A DNA stretch of 64,000 nucleotides from Gorsachius magnificus. Its lineage: Eukaryota > Chordata > Aves > Pelecaniformes > Ardeidae. This document shows positions 35,761-48,995 of the stretch, in pieces (position 1 is the first letter of the stretch; every line of letters starts with the position of its first letter). The stretch is taken from assembly GCA_034008185.1 (NCBI GenBank), contig CM067084.1, forward strand, positions 68,358,612-68,422,611. The letters are read 5' to 3'. The notes beneath the pieces were generated by a model. It worked only from the letters and a program-made list of their open reading frames with translations. It was not told the origin of the DNA and ran no database searches. The position numbers and the translations under genes were made by a program.

Positions 35761-38700
35761 ACTTTAGTGGCTTTTACTGCTTGGATGCAAAATAGGAGTC
35801 CTTAAGCTTTAAAAATCTTTTCTCTCAGAGATACCATCTTTTGCCTGGAGCTAAAGGAATTAGGGGATATTTACATGATTTAAGGCTAATTTTATAGCAT
35901 ATTATGTTCCCTCTCTTCCATGGAATCAAATACTAGAGGATTTGATTTTTTTTAAAAATGTAAATATGGGTAAAATGTAATAAAACTATTGTTTGTATGG
36001 GAAACCTCCATGTTAATCTGGAAACTATATGCAATATTGGAATTGTGTAACTTGGTGGTCAGCAACAGGAAAAATAACAATAGCTGTGGGAAGATAAGTA
36101 CATGTGATAATGCATGCATAATTCGTAGTAGAAACCTGGAATAAAGTCAAAGATGACATTTTAGCTTTGAAACTTCACTTTTTAGGTGACAGGGAAAAAG
36201 AAAACAGTCATAAAAACATTATGATAGATATGAATGAAATATTACTAAAATCTCATAAATATAGTGGTTTAATAAAAACTACTAAACTCATAATTCCTAA
36301 AGATAATTTCCAAATCATGTATTCCAGCTATGAATTCCAGAAAACTTCAGCAAGATCTTGGTGATGGAAAATGTGCAATTAGTATGGAGAAGGAACAGTT
36401 GTTGCTTTTCTCTGAAGATAATGTTTAGCTCAAGGCAATTGCTGAGTAACACCAAGCTGCCAATATATAGAACCACTGGGAGATCTGTTGGTTTATGTGG
36501 ATGGGAAACAAGGGAATTTACTAAAAAAGAACAAAAGACGTTAAAGATCTTTGAGAATAAAGTCCTGTGATAAATGTTTGGGCCAGTTAGAGAGCGATGT
36601 GTGGAGAGAACTATTGAACAAGGGACTGTGGGAGGTCTATGAAGAGCCAAACACAGTGAATGGAGTGAAATCCCAGTAACCTGAGTGGGCAGAGCATGTG
36701 GTTAGGATGATGGAAGACAGACCAGCGAGGCTTATTTTGGACAGCCATCGTTAGGAGTTTCAATGCTCAGGCCAATGAAGAAGAACATGGAAAGATAATA
36801 TTGAGCAAGACCTAATTGCTTGTAATATGAATCACCATCAAAGGGAAAAATATGCGTTTGGCTAAAAGAGGTAGGAGAAAATCCACCAAAGACATTTTGG
36901 CTCTACAGAGCTGAGGGATAATAGCACACAGATTCTAGGAAATTTCATGTGATTTCTCTCATCTTTAGTTTTGGAATGAATTCACAGAGAAATGATTGCC
37001 TTCACTCTTGCTAGAACTTCTTTAAGAACATTCTGAGGAAGATAGTAATGAAATGGCTAGCAGTTGTCTATTCAGAGCTTAACTTTTCCATGAGTAGTTA
37101 GGAATGAAGCAGGAAGGGGATTGCTTTACAGCTGCGTGTACAGACACAGGGCTTGTTTTGTGACAAATGAAACATGAAACATTCTACGCCAAGAAAAATA
37201 GCAAAAGGATGCCTGAGCTTTCTAATTGCATTATAACTCTTCCCAACTTTTTGGATAAGAAGAATCATGGAAATGACCTTTTGCCACAACAGTGGGCATT
37301 CAGGTCTGAGTCCTGTAAAACTCCACTAGTAAGAGTAGGGTTTTTCTATTTGCTTTTTTAATACAGTGGGACAGACCACACTTTCAGAGGAATTCACATA
37401 AATAAAGATTTGTAAGAGCTAAGGCCAGTATAAGAATCTTGACAAAAGAATGAGCTATAACTCTTATTGGTCCTTAGTCAAAATACTCATTGAAGTGAAT
37501 GGAGGATCAAACCCATAAAAAATTGCCAAGGCCTGCTGGAATCATCTGAAAAGTATCTGTTTGTGTATGTATTTTCTCAGCATTTCTGCACACGCAGATG
37601 TTCTGCAAATAGTTAGAAACTGCAGAATGAAATTACAGCAACATGGAACAGTTTCTTCTATTTTAACTATAGATTTGTCTGCCTAGTTACAAGTCTCCCA
37701 CTATGTGTTTATGTCCCCTAATCATTCCAACCAACCTCCCTCTCGCTTATATGATAAAATAAAGGGGTTTTTAACTGCTGTGACAGAAAATGTTGCAAAA
37801 GTAATATTTTACTGTAAAAATGTTTGCACTTACTTACTTTGTCAAATGAGATGAGTACATGACCAATAATGCCACCAGCATCTAAATGAGCAAGTTTGCA
37901 TCAGAGTAGTTTGTGGATCAGATTTTAAATAAACCTCAAGTATGCAGGCTATAAAAACATATGCCAAAGCAGCTCTTACTTTTGGTTTAAAATTCTTGTA
38001 CTTAATATTAGTACTTTCAAGCCACAGGCAGTAAACCTTTAACAAAATATACTGCACTTTCTGAGTGGTCAGATTTCCAGGCAAAATGTGAAGTTGACAC
38101 TTATTCATGTGCAATTTCTGAGTTTAGGTTTGAACAGCAACAGAACCTGTTATATAGACTGTTTTTTCTTTAGTGAAACTTCACTCATACATTTGACTTT
38201 TCTTTGGGTACCACCCTTAAAGTCTTGTAATCTATGCTTGCCTTTCAACGAAATATCCTTTCACATTTGTCATTTGTCTACTTTGCACTTCTACAGTAAT
38301 TTTATTTTACAAATATTTTATTTATAGAATACACCTGTAGATGCAAGTATCTTGCATCTTCAAAGCACAGCTGAGATGTCTCTGTAAGGAAAAGCTATGT
38401 CAGAACTTCAGGATTCCTTCTACTGAGGTGATGTTATATTGGCAAAATATTTTTGCACATTTGAAGTTCATTTTTACAAAAATCTTCACGTGGTATTTGA
38501 CTTTGTCTTTACATTCAGAGTTAGGATATGTAGTGTAGTCTTTAAAATGTCATTAAGCATTGCTGTAAGGGACTTACCAAGTAAAAAGCATATTTCTCCT
38601 GTCCCACTATTTAGCACAGACCTGCCGTTTTCAGAACAAACGCAAGAGGGGGCATTTAGATGATGTTGTATCTGTTCTTTAAATGCTCTATAAGCTCTCA

Positions 38701-41700
38701 GTAAAACACTGGGCATGAGTAATACAGCTTTTGGCTCTCATTCTCTCTCACTCACTTTCTACTAGTGTCATCTCGTAACTTCTCCATTAAATGACACCAT
38801 TTTTACTCCAATGCACGAGCAAAAACCAGACTCTAATTTATTTCCTCTTCAAGAAAATTTGAATGTACTGCAATGTATATTTAATTTTACGTTACACCCA
38901 CTACAGACACATACTCATGCACCAGATCTTCATGAACTTTGAGACAAGGCTACTAAATTTCACAGCCCACAAATGAAGACAAACAAGCAGTTAAATCATT
39001 CCACACCCCATTTACAGTCCACTGATCAATTTTTCTTCTCAACCCCAACTACTTCCTTTCCATCACCCGCAACCCACATACTCCCACCTCAATCCCGAGC
39101 CACCAGCATACAGCCTTGTACTTTAAACAATGATTAGGGTTGGTGTGGCTTTCATGAATTATACTTTAAGTAATTCTGCATGTGGTTTTCTGTTGGATGT
39201 TTAAGAAAGTGAGATACAGTGAAAAATGGTAGCTGTAAGCTGTGTTTCTCTAATATTCAGGGAAATGTCTGAATGGCTGATCTATGTTTAAGTGATTTTT
39301 TTTCTACATTTGGTATTAATTTTTATGAGAAAATTGCAGGATTGAAACCTGCCAAAGTGCTTCGGTGTGTTATATTTATGGATGGAGTTATGGTTGCTGT
39401 TTGGTTGACCAGGATGTGCATGGAGATATATGGGCTATGGAAGAAGTAACAGAAGGCAAGAAGAGGGTCCAATTCATACCAGTATAGGTGGGGAGACACA
39501 GAGCTACTTGTGTCTTTTCATGGGGTACACACTGCAGCTACTGCAGCTGAATATTACTGAAGGGGTTTTGCTGTCCTTGGATTTTCTTGAGTGGGACAGT
39601 TTGACTATTTTAAAAATTATGTAGCTCTGCTGACAGCTATTCACCTCACAGCTACTGTCACTGATGAGCTGTTCTCTGTATTACCCCAACAAAAGACATG
39701 TTCCTTTTGAGTCCTCTCTTTCCATTACCAGGTATTCCTTAAAATTCCCCCAGGTCTGCTCTTTTCCATCCTCCCTATAATTCTGAAATTAAAAGGAGTA
39801 TCTGCATTTCCAAACTGTGAGATACTGCTATTGCTTGTTACAAGGCAGACGATGAATCTGGTCCACCATGAGACACAGGAAAGGAAATGATTGTGCACTG
39901 ACCTGCAGTTGGGCAGTTTGCTATTTCATGGAGCTCCTTACTTTTAAATAAGGTTACTTAACAAACGTATTTCATTACTGGATAGCAGAACGCACTACAC
40001 CTAAACAAACAACCTGCGTCTCATCAGAAGAACTGGATGTGGAAGGACAGATGTATGTACTGGATGTGCAAGAAATTCGTGTTCCTGACTGATTTAGTTT
40101 TGCTTTCTGCACTGGTTTCTTGCAAACCTTGGCTGGTCAGAGTGCTGTGAAGTATATGGTCACTCTTAGCAGTGATGAAGTGGCTTTCTTTTTCAGGTTT
40201 ACATACCTTTCAGATGCAAGTATGGGTGAACAGGGTTGTTCAAGAGCAGCAATAGGTAGCAAGATGAGACTGGTAATGAAATTGGCAGTATGAGCACTTG
40301 TAGGAACTGGTCAGGCATGAAAATGGAAGATGAGTAATGAACAGGTGAACAGACTACACTGAGGAACCTCACTTCAAAATTAGTCAAGTTATTGCAATGG
40401 AATGGGGAAATGAATCACGCATACACTAGGCTTCTACCTCACTAGAGCAAAAGCAGGTAAAGGAAACAGCCTCAGGATGTAAGATTTTTGCTCCAAAATC
40501 TACAGTGGCATACAATCATAAACAGTATAGCCTTTCCTTTGAAACATTTAGCGTCTATTGCTGTTGGAATCAAGATTCTGGACTTGATTCACTACAGCTA
40601 CTATTCTGCAACATCAGTTTTTCTGAAAGAATCAAAAAATTTCAAAATGTTTTATTTCCTTTCTTAATGGCTAAACTGCGATGCAGCAAGATGTGTGGAT
40701 CTCTCTGTACATGTTACTTAAGACAAAACCAGGCTAAAATCTCTCCACTGCATAAAATAAGTTTTTAAAGTAATGCTTCTTAGCCCCAAAGAAATTATAA
40801 CACACAAATTATCCAGAAAATACTTCTGAAACTCTTTATCTCTCCATGTATATTTTTATACTTTGACTTGGACTGAAGCATCTCAAGTTGGCAACTGTCT
40901 TCTATTCCCCTCATCAAATGCACTCTTTGGCTGGTACATGAAGGTTGGAACATTCTCACAGATTCAAATATTTTACCCCAAATTAAGACTCTCTAAAGGC
41001 CAGAATACATTAGTTTCCAGGTAAACTGATGGTTTCTTCCACTAACTAGCCATTTCAGGCACTTGTACAATTTTCTTGAAAGTACAGGTTTTCAACTGAT
41101 AGCTGTACTTAGAAAGTCTATCAAATCCATCACCTGCCTAACAAACTGCTGAATTTTGACAGTGACTTCTCTGTGTACTTGATGGCTATTTCTACCTCTG
41201 ATTTAATTCCCCTGAGCTTATGGTAGCTCATGGTGCTAACACTTCATTCCGCCTCTGCCTTGAGCACCAGTAGTGAGAGTGGAATAAGCTACAACAGCCA
41301 AACCAACTTTTTAATACAATAGTGAAATTTTAACAAGAGTTGCCTGAGATCCTCCTTTTGCTTCTTTTTCTAAGTTGTATATGTTAATCATATTTCCTAA
41401 AACTGTGTTGTTTTTCTGGGTAAATGCGTAGCTTTGTGTAAAGGGTAGAGGCACTGATAAAACATGCTTTCCCCCTGATACGACCTGAAATGATGATATG
41501 ATGCATGCAGAGCATTCAAAACTAGACAGTTCCTAACAAAGCAGACATTTGGGGAAACAGCATGTGCTGTGAATCTTTGGACTGGTAAGTATAATAACAA
41601 ACACTGCAGGCAAAGTTGGTAGAAAAAGAAAATAAATTAATCTGTCCTCAGTCTAGTCTGGAGGTGGCTCAACTGTGGAGCTCTGCAGTCACAGCCTCTC

Positions 41701-44369
41701 TGTGGCAGTTGATGGTGAAGTTGTCACACTGAAGGGACTGCAGCTGTGCTGAGACAGTTACCAGACTGCATGCTCCCAACAGGAGTTGTTCCAGTGTGCA
41801 AGATGTCTCTAGTTATATTTCATATGGTCAGATTCCGAGTGGGGGATATTTCTTAATCATGATTTTTTTCCTCAGGTTCACAGCCAGCAAATTCCTCATT
41901 CACATCAACATGAAACTTTCCTTTCAACTGTGGATGCTCATTCAGATCAGCCTACAGGAATGAGGTCTTCAGCTGGACAAAACACACTTAAATTTCTTTG
42001 AAGTACTGCAGTCTGAAAAATTAATTTCCTTTGATTATATAAAGTTGCTGTCTCCTCTAACAGCACAATAGCAAAGGAAGCTTTGGGCTACGGAGCTGCT
42101 GTTGGATCCAAGTCTAATGTTTAGACAATTTCTTCTGCTTATTTAATAATAGACACAGTTGAATCAGTTCTTTGCCTCATTAACTTTTCTTTGACAAAAT
42201 TTACTTGACATACCCTGCTTAGTGTTGTGCTTTGGCTCTCTTATAAACTTTTATTTCAGACTCATCAGGGGTTTTATGAGTATGGGACATTAAAGCAAGC
42301 ACATTTACTGTTTTGTTCTCCCATTGAGAAACTGCTGGCCTTACTTTTTATACCTCCAGTTTTAATTTCCTTTGAATATCACATATGGCTGGATTCTAGA
42401 TTCTATTGAAACGGTCCTTTTATGAAGGATGAGCAGACTAGATGATCTACGAATCCCATCTCATTTCGCAATGTACATACACTTGAAAGTATGTGCACTT
42501 AAGGACATTATCTCAAGAATGTTCTTGATTTATTCATGAGTATTGTGCATTACCAACAGCTCAATGTAAGTGAGCAGTTTTTCCACTGAAGTCCATGGAT
42601 TTTTTTGGTGTCTAGGAAATTATAATTGAGTTTTTGTTAGTTTGCATGCCAGGGTCAATGTGGTGAAGATGGACACTTTTCTCCTGCATGCTATATCTAT
42701 GTAATCCTGAGTTCTATCAACTATGACAGAGTGGTATTGTGAACCACAATTAATTTCCTTTACAATAGTGTGGATAACTTCATGGCTCATTAGACTGATG
42801 ATTTCATTCTGAATTGTTGGACTTGTGTAATCTTGTTTTCTCTTCAGCTAGCTTCCCAGGGTCTCATTGTCATTGCTGTGAAGCTTCAGTAATTCAATAA
42901 AATTCTCCTCATCAATCTGATGGCCATGAATTACCAAGCCTTGTCTACTCTAGTAATGTATGATGAGTATTATTTTATACAGTGAGCAAAACTGATCTCC
43001 CATCTAACATTTCAGCTAGCTTTATCCTTCAGGAATCCTGGAAAATTTGAGATTTCAATATTCTAATCAAACACAAACAATGTGTTGACAATTTAAAGAA
43101 GTTGTTGGCTAGGAAGCATCGAGGAATGGTGCAACATTGGCACTGAAGTGGATTTCTCTTCCTCCCCTCCACCACTTCTGTCTTGATTGCTTCTGCTGCT
43201 GCTTTAGGTAAAGCTTAGTGTCAAGTGGCACAGCTGTGGCATCAGAGGTAAGGCACTCATCGATCAGCTAACTCCCTATGGATGGTGAATTTGTGATATC
43301 ACACCGAAGGACTTAAGAAACAGTCACGGAGAAGTAGAAATCACTGAGGCACAAATATAAAAATATTGTACTAATATTTTTATAAGATAATGGTAACAAC
43401 TGCTTCTGGTAAGCCCAAGTTTGGAGAGTATTTGCTTGCCTAAGTCTGCCAAAATACAATGTCATGACATTATTCTTGGAGCTATACCAGAATATGGTAC
43501 TTTCATGAATGCCATTAAGGCGGCTCATATTCAGATTTTTCCACCTCCAAAAAGACCAGCATGAAAGATAAAAGGAAGGGTGAGAAAAAGTGAGAACCAG
43601 AACAGGCAATTTTCAAAATGAAGAATGGAAAAGCGAATACATGCTGTGGCTGACTGCTGTTAAACTAACATTCAGATAAGAGGATGCATGAGTTTTTATT
43701 TCACACATCTCATCAGAAACACTGAACTGCAGGCAACAAGCTTGTCATGCATAATTTTCTTAGAAACATTAGGTCTGAAAAATTTAATTTAGAAGTTGAG
43801 AATAAGACTTGTCTCATGTTTTCATTATTCATCTATTCATGTCTCCGTTCTCACCTATGAATGGGAATTAATTTATCATTACCGCAGAAACTTTTAACAA
43901 AGACAAATAAATCAAAGATTAAAAATATTGATATATTAAAGTGAGGGAATGCCTATACATGCCTAAGGACAAGTCTAAAACCAAGACCTCATTTTACTGT
44001 CATTCTGAAGAGCATAATAAAATAAATGCTTAATGACAAAATGCTTCATTTGATAACATTTCAAGTAAAACTTCTTCTTATATGATATGAATTGTGCAGC
44101 ATGGATTATGAAAATAATCTCAATCATCTGGTACATTTTGTGTTTTGACAACTTCATATCATAACATCACTGTCTTTCACTGTCATAGTCAAATACTGGA
44201 GAGCTTCCAAGAGAAATTGGACAAAAAGAATTCATGAATGAGAAGTGAGAAGGGTTTAGGCCACACACTTGAAACTTCTATGTCATAGCACACACCATGA
44301 GAAAATATTTTTTGTAATACATAAATAAACAACACTATAGTTACACTATATTCAGAATATTACTACATT
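35761..44369. other. Noncoding DNA, nothing gene-like recognised
   Basis: Only short chance frames. 37490-37520 contains a TCATTGAAGTGAATGGAGGA phrase like the ancient amniote repeat noted at 9336 and 15445. 38970-39115 is C-rich and G-poor on the plus strand. Confidence 0.55.
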
Positions 44370-44720
44370 GTGCTGTGTTTTTTGAGTAACTGTGTTAATT
44401 CTCAAATTTATATACTGAACATGTAAGTACATTACTGCACTTTCACTTTCATATTTGACATGTATTTTAAAATCTGACTGAATTCATTATAACATTTAGT
44501 TCAGAGTAAACATTCTGATTATAGACTTTATTTGCAATTAAATTATAAATGTAAAAAAGAATAAACATACAGTATAATTAGTGTATTAAAAGTAATTATA
44601 GCACTTCTTGGCATGTTTCAGCTAAACTGCCATTGTTTAAATAATCTTTTGAGTTTTATCTAGTGTATACACAGTGGCAAATGCAAACATGGCGCCATCA
44701 AGCTTATTAGAGCACCTGAA
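44370..44720. promoter_or_regulatory. AT-rich stretch with octamer- and YY1-like sites
   Basis: A repeat-free AT-rich block with several AATTA/TAATTA-like cores. It ends in ATGCAAACATGGCGCC, which contains an octamer-like ATGCAAAC and a YY1-like AACATGGCG. Motif evidence only. Confidence 0.25.
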
Positions 44721-45502
44721 TTCTGCTGAACTCATAGGGCTCAGTCTTAAAAGTTAGCTAGGATGTCTTTATATCATATTGTTTACACAAACTATTTCTA
44801 TTCTGAATTACATACCAGATGGAAATTTCAGTTTGTAGAGAATCCCCTGATAGCTAAAGGTGGTATCCCAGTCCCTGCACCAGTTTCATGCATGGTGACA
44901 TGCTGGGAAGAAATACAGAAACCTCAGATAAGTCTTAAATAGCATCATGAGACTGAGAAGGCTCTTGTTATCGAATTACAGGGTGAAGCATCTTTGCTTT
45001 TAGCCCTGCCCCAAAAACTATGAATACACAGCAAATTACTTTATATCTTCACCAAGATGCCAATGGACAACACGCAGCCAACTAGGTTAATGGACGCTGG
45101 TTAGTAAGTTGTAAGATATCTATGTAATACTAATATCTGCACAGTGCTGGTGTGAGGAGGTCTATGACCATTAATTGTAATTTTCTGCCCCAAGATGTGT
45201 ACAAAGTGCTCCATGGAAGCTAGTGGAAGCTTGGGAGCTGCAGCACATCCTGAGGATAGCCACCCAGAAGAATGTAAAAGGAGTCCTTTTTTCTTTAGTT
45301 AAATCTTAAATTCTTTCATTTCTGCTGGTGCTTCTGCTCGTAAATGTGAATGGGTTTGATAACATAGCAAGTGTGTTTTCAAGGCTCATTGAAAAATCTA
45401 TTCAGGTTAGTTTTATTATTCTCTGTTTGGTGCAGAGTGCTATGATGATCAATATGTGGCACGTGAATCTACCAGCTTTGATATGAGGAGATACTTAATT
45501 TC

Positions 45503-45558
45503 ATTCATACAAGGCTGGTGCATTTTTGTCATTCATACAACACTGGCAAGTTTTGTAA
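45503..45558. repeat. 28-bp imperfect tandem duplication
   Basis: Two adjacent units (45503-45530 and 45531-45558) both start ATTCATACAA and continue with similar CTGG/TTTTGT segments, about 70 percent identical. Seen directly. Confidence 0.65.
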
Positions 45559-45569
45559 AAGGATTATTA

Positions 45570-45581
45570 TTTTTTTTTTTT
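45570..45581. repeat. Poly-T run
   Basis: Twelve consecutive T, about 230 bp upstream of the CR1 start; not part of the CR1. Confidence 0.8.
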
Positions 45582-45819
45582 ACTTCTGTATAATTTTGAT
45601 TTTTTTAAAAAATAAGAGATGGAGGATTTGATTCTTTTGGGACTTCTTCAATGGTTTCTCAACTACCTTCTCAATTATCTTAGTAGTTTCAGACATTTTA
45701 ACACAAGTTGTATAATGTTTTATTGTGATCTGCATATCTCAAATTACAGTCTCCATGGAGCACAGTCTTTTAATACTGTAGCTGAATTGTTGTTCCTGTC
45801 AGGAAAGAGTGGCCTGCCT

Positions 45820-47455
45820 GTTTTGTTTGACGAGGAAAAGGCTGAGATACTCAACGCCTTCTTTGCCTCGGCCTTTAATGGCCCGATGAGTTATCCCCAG
45901 GGTACCCAGCCTCCCAAGCTGGAAGATGAGGACAGTGAGTGGAATAAACTCCCCATAATCCAGGAGGGAGCAGTCTTTGACCTGCTATGCCACCTGGACA
46001 TCCACAAGTCTATGGGGCCAGATGGGATCCACCCAAGAGTGCTGAAGAGTTGGCAGAGGGGCTTGCCAAGCCACTCTCTATCATTTACAGCAGTCCTGGA
46101 TAACAGGGGAGGTCCCAGATGACTGGAGGTTGGCAAATGTGACGCCTCTCTTCAAGAAGGGCCGGAAGGAGGATCCGGGGAACTACAGACCTGTCAGCCT
46201 GACCTCAGTACCGGGGAAGATTATGGAGAGGTTCATCTTGAGTGTGCTCACCAGGCACATGGAGGACAATCAGGGGATCAGGCCCAGTCAGCATGGGTTC
46301 ATGAAAGGCAGGTCTTGCCTAACCAACCTGATTTCCTTCTGCGACCAGGTGACCGGCCTGGTAGATGAGGGAAAGGCTGTGGATGTTGTCTACCTGGACT
46401 TCAGCAAAGCCTTCGACGCAGTCTCCCATAGCATTCTCCTAGAGAACTGGCAGTTCATGGCCTAGATGGATGTACTCTTCGCTGGGTTAAAAACTGGCTG
46501 GATGGCCAAGCCCAGAGAGTCGTGGTGAATGGAGCTAAGTCCAGTTGGCAGCCGGTCACAAGCGGTATCCCCAGGGCTTAGTTCTAGGGCCAGTCTTGTT
46601 TAATATCTTTATCATGACCTGGATGAGGGGATTGAGTGTGCCCTCAGTAAATTTGCAGATGACACCAAACTGGGTGGGAGTGTTGATCTGCTCGAGGGGA
46701 GGAGGGCTCTGCAGAGAGACCTGGACAGGCTGGATCGATGGGCCGAGGCCAACTGTATGCGGTTCAACAAGGCCAAGTGCCGGGTCCTGCACTTCAGTCA
46801 CAACAACCCCATGCAGCGCTACAGGCTTGGGGAAGAGTGGCTGGAAAGCTGCCTGGTGGAAAAAGACCTGGGGGTCCTGGTTGACAGCCGGCTGAATATG
46901 AGCCAGCAGTGTGCCCAGGTGGCCAAGAAGGCCAATGGCATCCTGGCCTGTATCAGGAATAGTGTGACCAGTAGGAGTAGGGAAGTGATCGTGCCCCTGT
47001 ACGTGGTGCTGGTGAGGCCGCACCTCAAATACTGTGTTCAGTGTTGGGCCCCTCACTACAAGAAAGATGTTGCATTGCTGGAACAGGTCCAGAGGAGAGC
47101 AACCAAGCTGGTGAGGGGTCTGGAACACAAGTCATACCAGGAGCGGCTGAGGGAACAGGGGTTGTTTAGTCTGGAGAAGAGGAGGCTGAGGGGAGACCTG
47201 ATCGCCCTCTACAACTGCCTGACAGGAGGGGGTAGGGAGGTGGGGGTCGGCCTCTTCTCCCTGGTAACAGATGATAGGACGAGGGGGAATGGTTTGAAGC
47301 TGCGCCAGGGCAGGTTTAGGCTAGACATTAGGAAAAACTTCTTCACCGAGAGGTTTGTCAGGCTCTGGAACCGGCTGCCCAGGGAGGTGGTAGAGTCCTC
47401 ATCCCTGGAGGTATTTAAAAGAGGGATAGATGAGGTGCTTAGGGACATGGTTTAG
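45820..47455 (+). pseudogene. CR1 ORF2 remnant (reverse transcriptase to C-terminus), five frame breaks
   Basis: Reads as CR1 ORF2 from just upstream of the KSMGPDGIHPRVL motif (46006-46041). It continues through reverse-transcriptase motif A LDFSKAFD (46394-46417), GIPQG/LVLGP-like (about 46563-46595) and catalytic FADDT (46652-46666) to the native TAG after LRDMV at 47453-47455. The reading frame moves by one base in the same direction five times, near 46045, 46090, 46450, 46570 and 46615. After that, 46757-47455 is one clean frame of 232 codons. Both aspartates of the FADD box are kept. The copy cannot make a full ORF2 protein as it stands. The breaks may be decay or sequencing error (see findings). 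The first ORF-like methionine at 45619 lies in flanking DNA, not CR1. Confidence 0.92.
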
Positions 47456-47522
47456 TGGTGGGATGGCAGTGCTAGGTTAACAGTTGGACTCGATGATCTT
47501 AAAGGTCTTTTCCAACCAAAGT

Positions 47523-47578
47523 GATTCTATGATTCTATGATTCTATGATTCTGTGATTCTATGGTTCTATGATTCTAT
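47523..47578 (+). repeat. CR1 3' octamer tail, (GATTCTAT)7
   Basis: Seven consecutive 8-bp units, five exact and two with one change (GATTCTGT, GGTTCTAT). This is the CR1 3' terminus and confirms that the element's 3' end is intact. Confidence 0.95.
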
Positions 47579-47582
47579 GATC

Positions 47583-48990
47583 TAAGTGGAATACTGGCTG
47601 TGGCTTGCATTTTGACATTTGGAAATATTGGGTAGAATTACCAAGTTCTACACCAAAAGTATATTTATCTATCTAGTTAGTTAGTTATGTCTAGTAAATT
47701 ACAGGTATTTTAAATGTATTTTCTCAAAGAAATTATTCACTTTATGCTTCAGTTCTGTGACAAATCCATCACAGGCTTTTTCTTTTTCATAGCTCGGAAG
47801 AGACTGAGATTTACTGCAAAGTTCTAAAGCAAGTCTATATGCCAAATGTCTGTTTCTATTTGCATTAGATATTTTTGTAATTATTGAAGTTAAGTCTTAC
47901 AGGCATCATGCTCCAAAATACTACATTTTATTTACAGGAGATCAAAGTTTTTGTGGGCACAAGACTTCTCAAAGAGCAATACAGGTCACTTACGTTTCTC
48001 CTATAGCAAACTGTATTTAAGGCAACACTCAACAGTGATTTCTGGCTGAAGTTTAAATATATATGGTTTTGACTTACAAAGCTTACGGTGCTTAATTTCT
48101 GATTGCTTGAGATGCTTCCTCTAGACCCTCATTGTCCAGTTACTTCTCCATGGATAGTCTTACTAAATTGTCTGCATTCTCATAGTTACAGTGCCCCCTT
48201 CCACAGGGAAGGAAAGAGATCACATTTTTCTGAGCACCTTGAGTTACCATACAGCAATCAATTCATTTGCTATAGACTTTTTTCAAAATCCTTTTAGTTG
48301 CTGTCTGTTCCACCCTCAGCACAGGCATGATAGTCATAAATAATGACTTGTGCCCCAAAGGGAACCAATGCAGGCTGTAGATGAGCAACCCCTTCCAGTT
48401 AACTATGGTAAGCAATGGTCTGGGGCATGATGGGAAGCTTAGCAGGATGACTTTCAGGTCAGGCTTGAAAGAAGACAGCGAAAATTTTGAATATATCTGC
48501 AGAAAATTTCTCCTCACCAAGGGAGAAAGTATTGAAGTGCTTATTTGGGACATGTGCAAAGTCAACTTACATGATGAGAGGTGGTAAGTGACCTCTGGAT
48601 ACTGCACAGAAATTATATGAATTATGCAGTATGTCATGAAGGCCTTTGTAACTGAGGTAAGGAACGTATCTTGGATCTGTTAGAGAAACCAAAAATTTTT
48701 AAGGGAAAACTTTTTTAAAAATAATCCAGATATTACATAAGAGCTCAGAAGAGAAATTACCAGTGTAGATAGATAGTTGTGTCTAAGTGGTTATGGAAGC
48801 AAAGAAACCCTATAATAATTAGGTTCGCAAGTGATCTGGAGGTGTGAACATATCATGAAGAGCTGGGAAGAGATATCAGAAAGGCACTTCAGATTTGGAA
48901 GATGGAACATTACTGACTTGGTAAGCAAACCAAGATGATTTCTGTATAGAATAGAATTATGACGATTTTATAGTACAGAATCCATTTTAA
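47583..48990. other. Noncoding DNA between CR1 and LTR
   Basis: No gene. The stretch at 48290-48440 weakly resembles the old LINE-like repeat suspected at 8290 and 51730. A 124-codon minus-strand frame (48263-48637) is unsupported. Confidence 0.5.
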
Positions 48991-48995
48991 CTCAC
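48991..48995. repeat. LTR target-site duplication, left copy
   Basis: CTCAC directly before the LTR's TG, matching 49579-49583. Confidence 0.85.

Larger units (their letters stand above)
45805..47578 (+). mobile_element. CR1 LINE, 5'-truncated, with reverse-transcriptase region and octamer tail
   Basis: The longest CR1 in the window, about 1.77 kb. It begins inside ORF2 just before the AEILNAFFASAF segment and runs through the reverse transcriptase and C-terminal region. It then has a 3' UTR of about 65 bp and seven tail octamers (47523-47578). The GC-rich body contrasts strongly with the AT-rich flanks. Being 5'-truncated and lacking ORF1 and the endonuclease, it cannot transpose by itself. 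The left boundary (45795-45825) is approximate. CR1 elements normally lack target-site duplications, and I see none. Confidence 0.96.

Noticed and set aside
38640..38660. AGGGGGCA core suggesting a CTCF site
   Set aside because: Only the core fits; the upstream half of the CTCF motif does not match.
46556..47128. 190-codon minus-strand open frame
   Set aside because: Antisense shadow of the sense CR1 ORF2 at the same place; the same shadow protein appears at 17830-18546.
47668..47690. TATC/TAGT short repeats after the CR1 tail
   Set aside because: Few imperfect units; no more than AT-rich low complexity.
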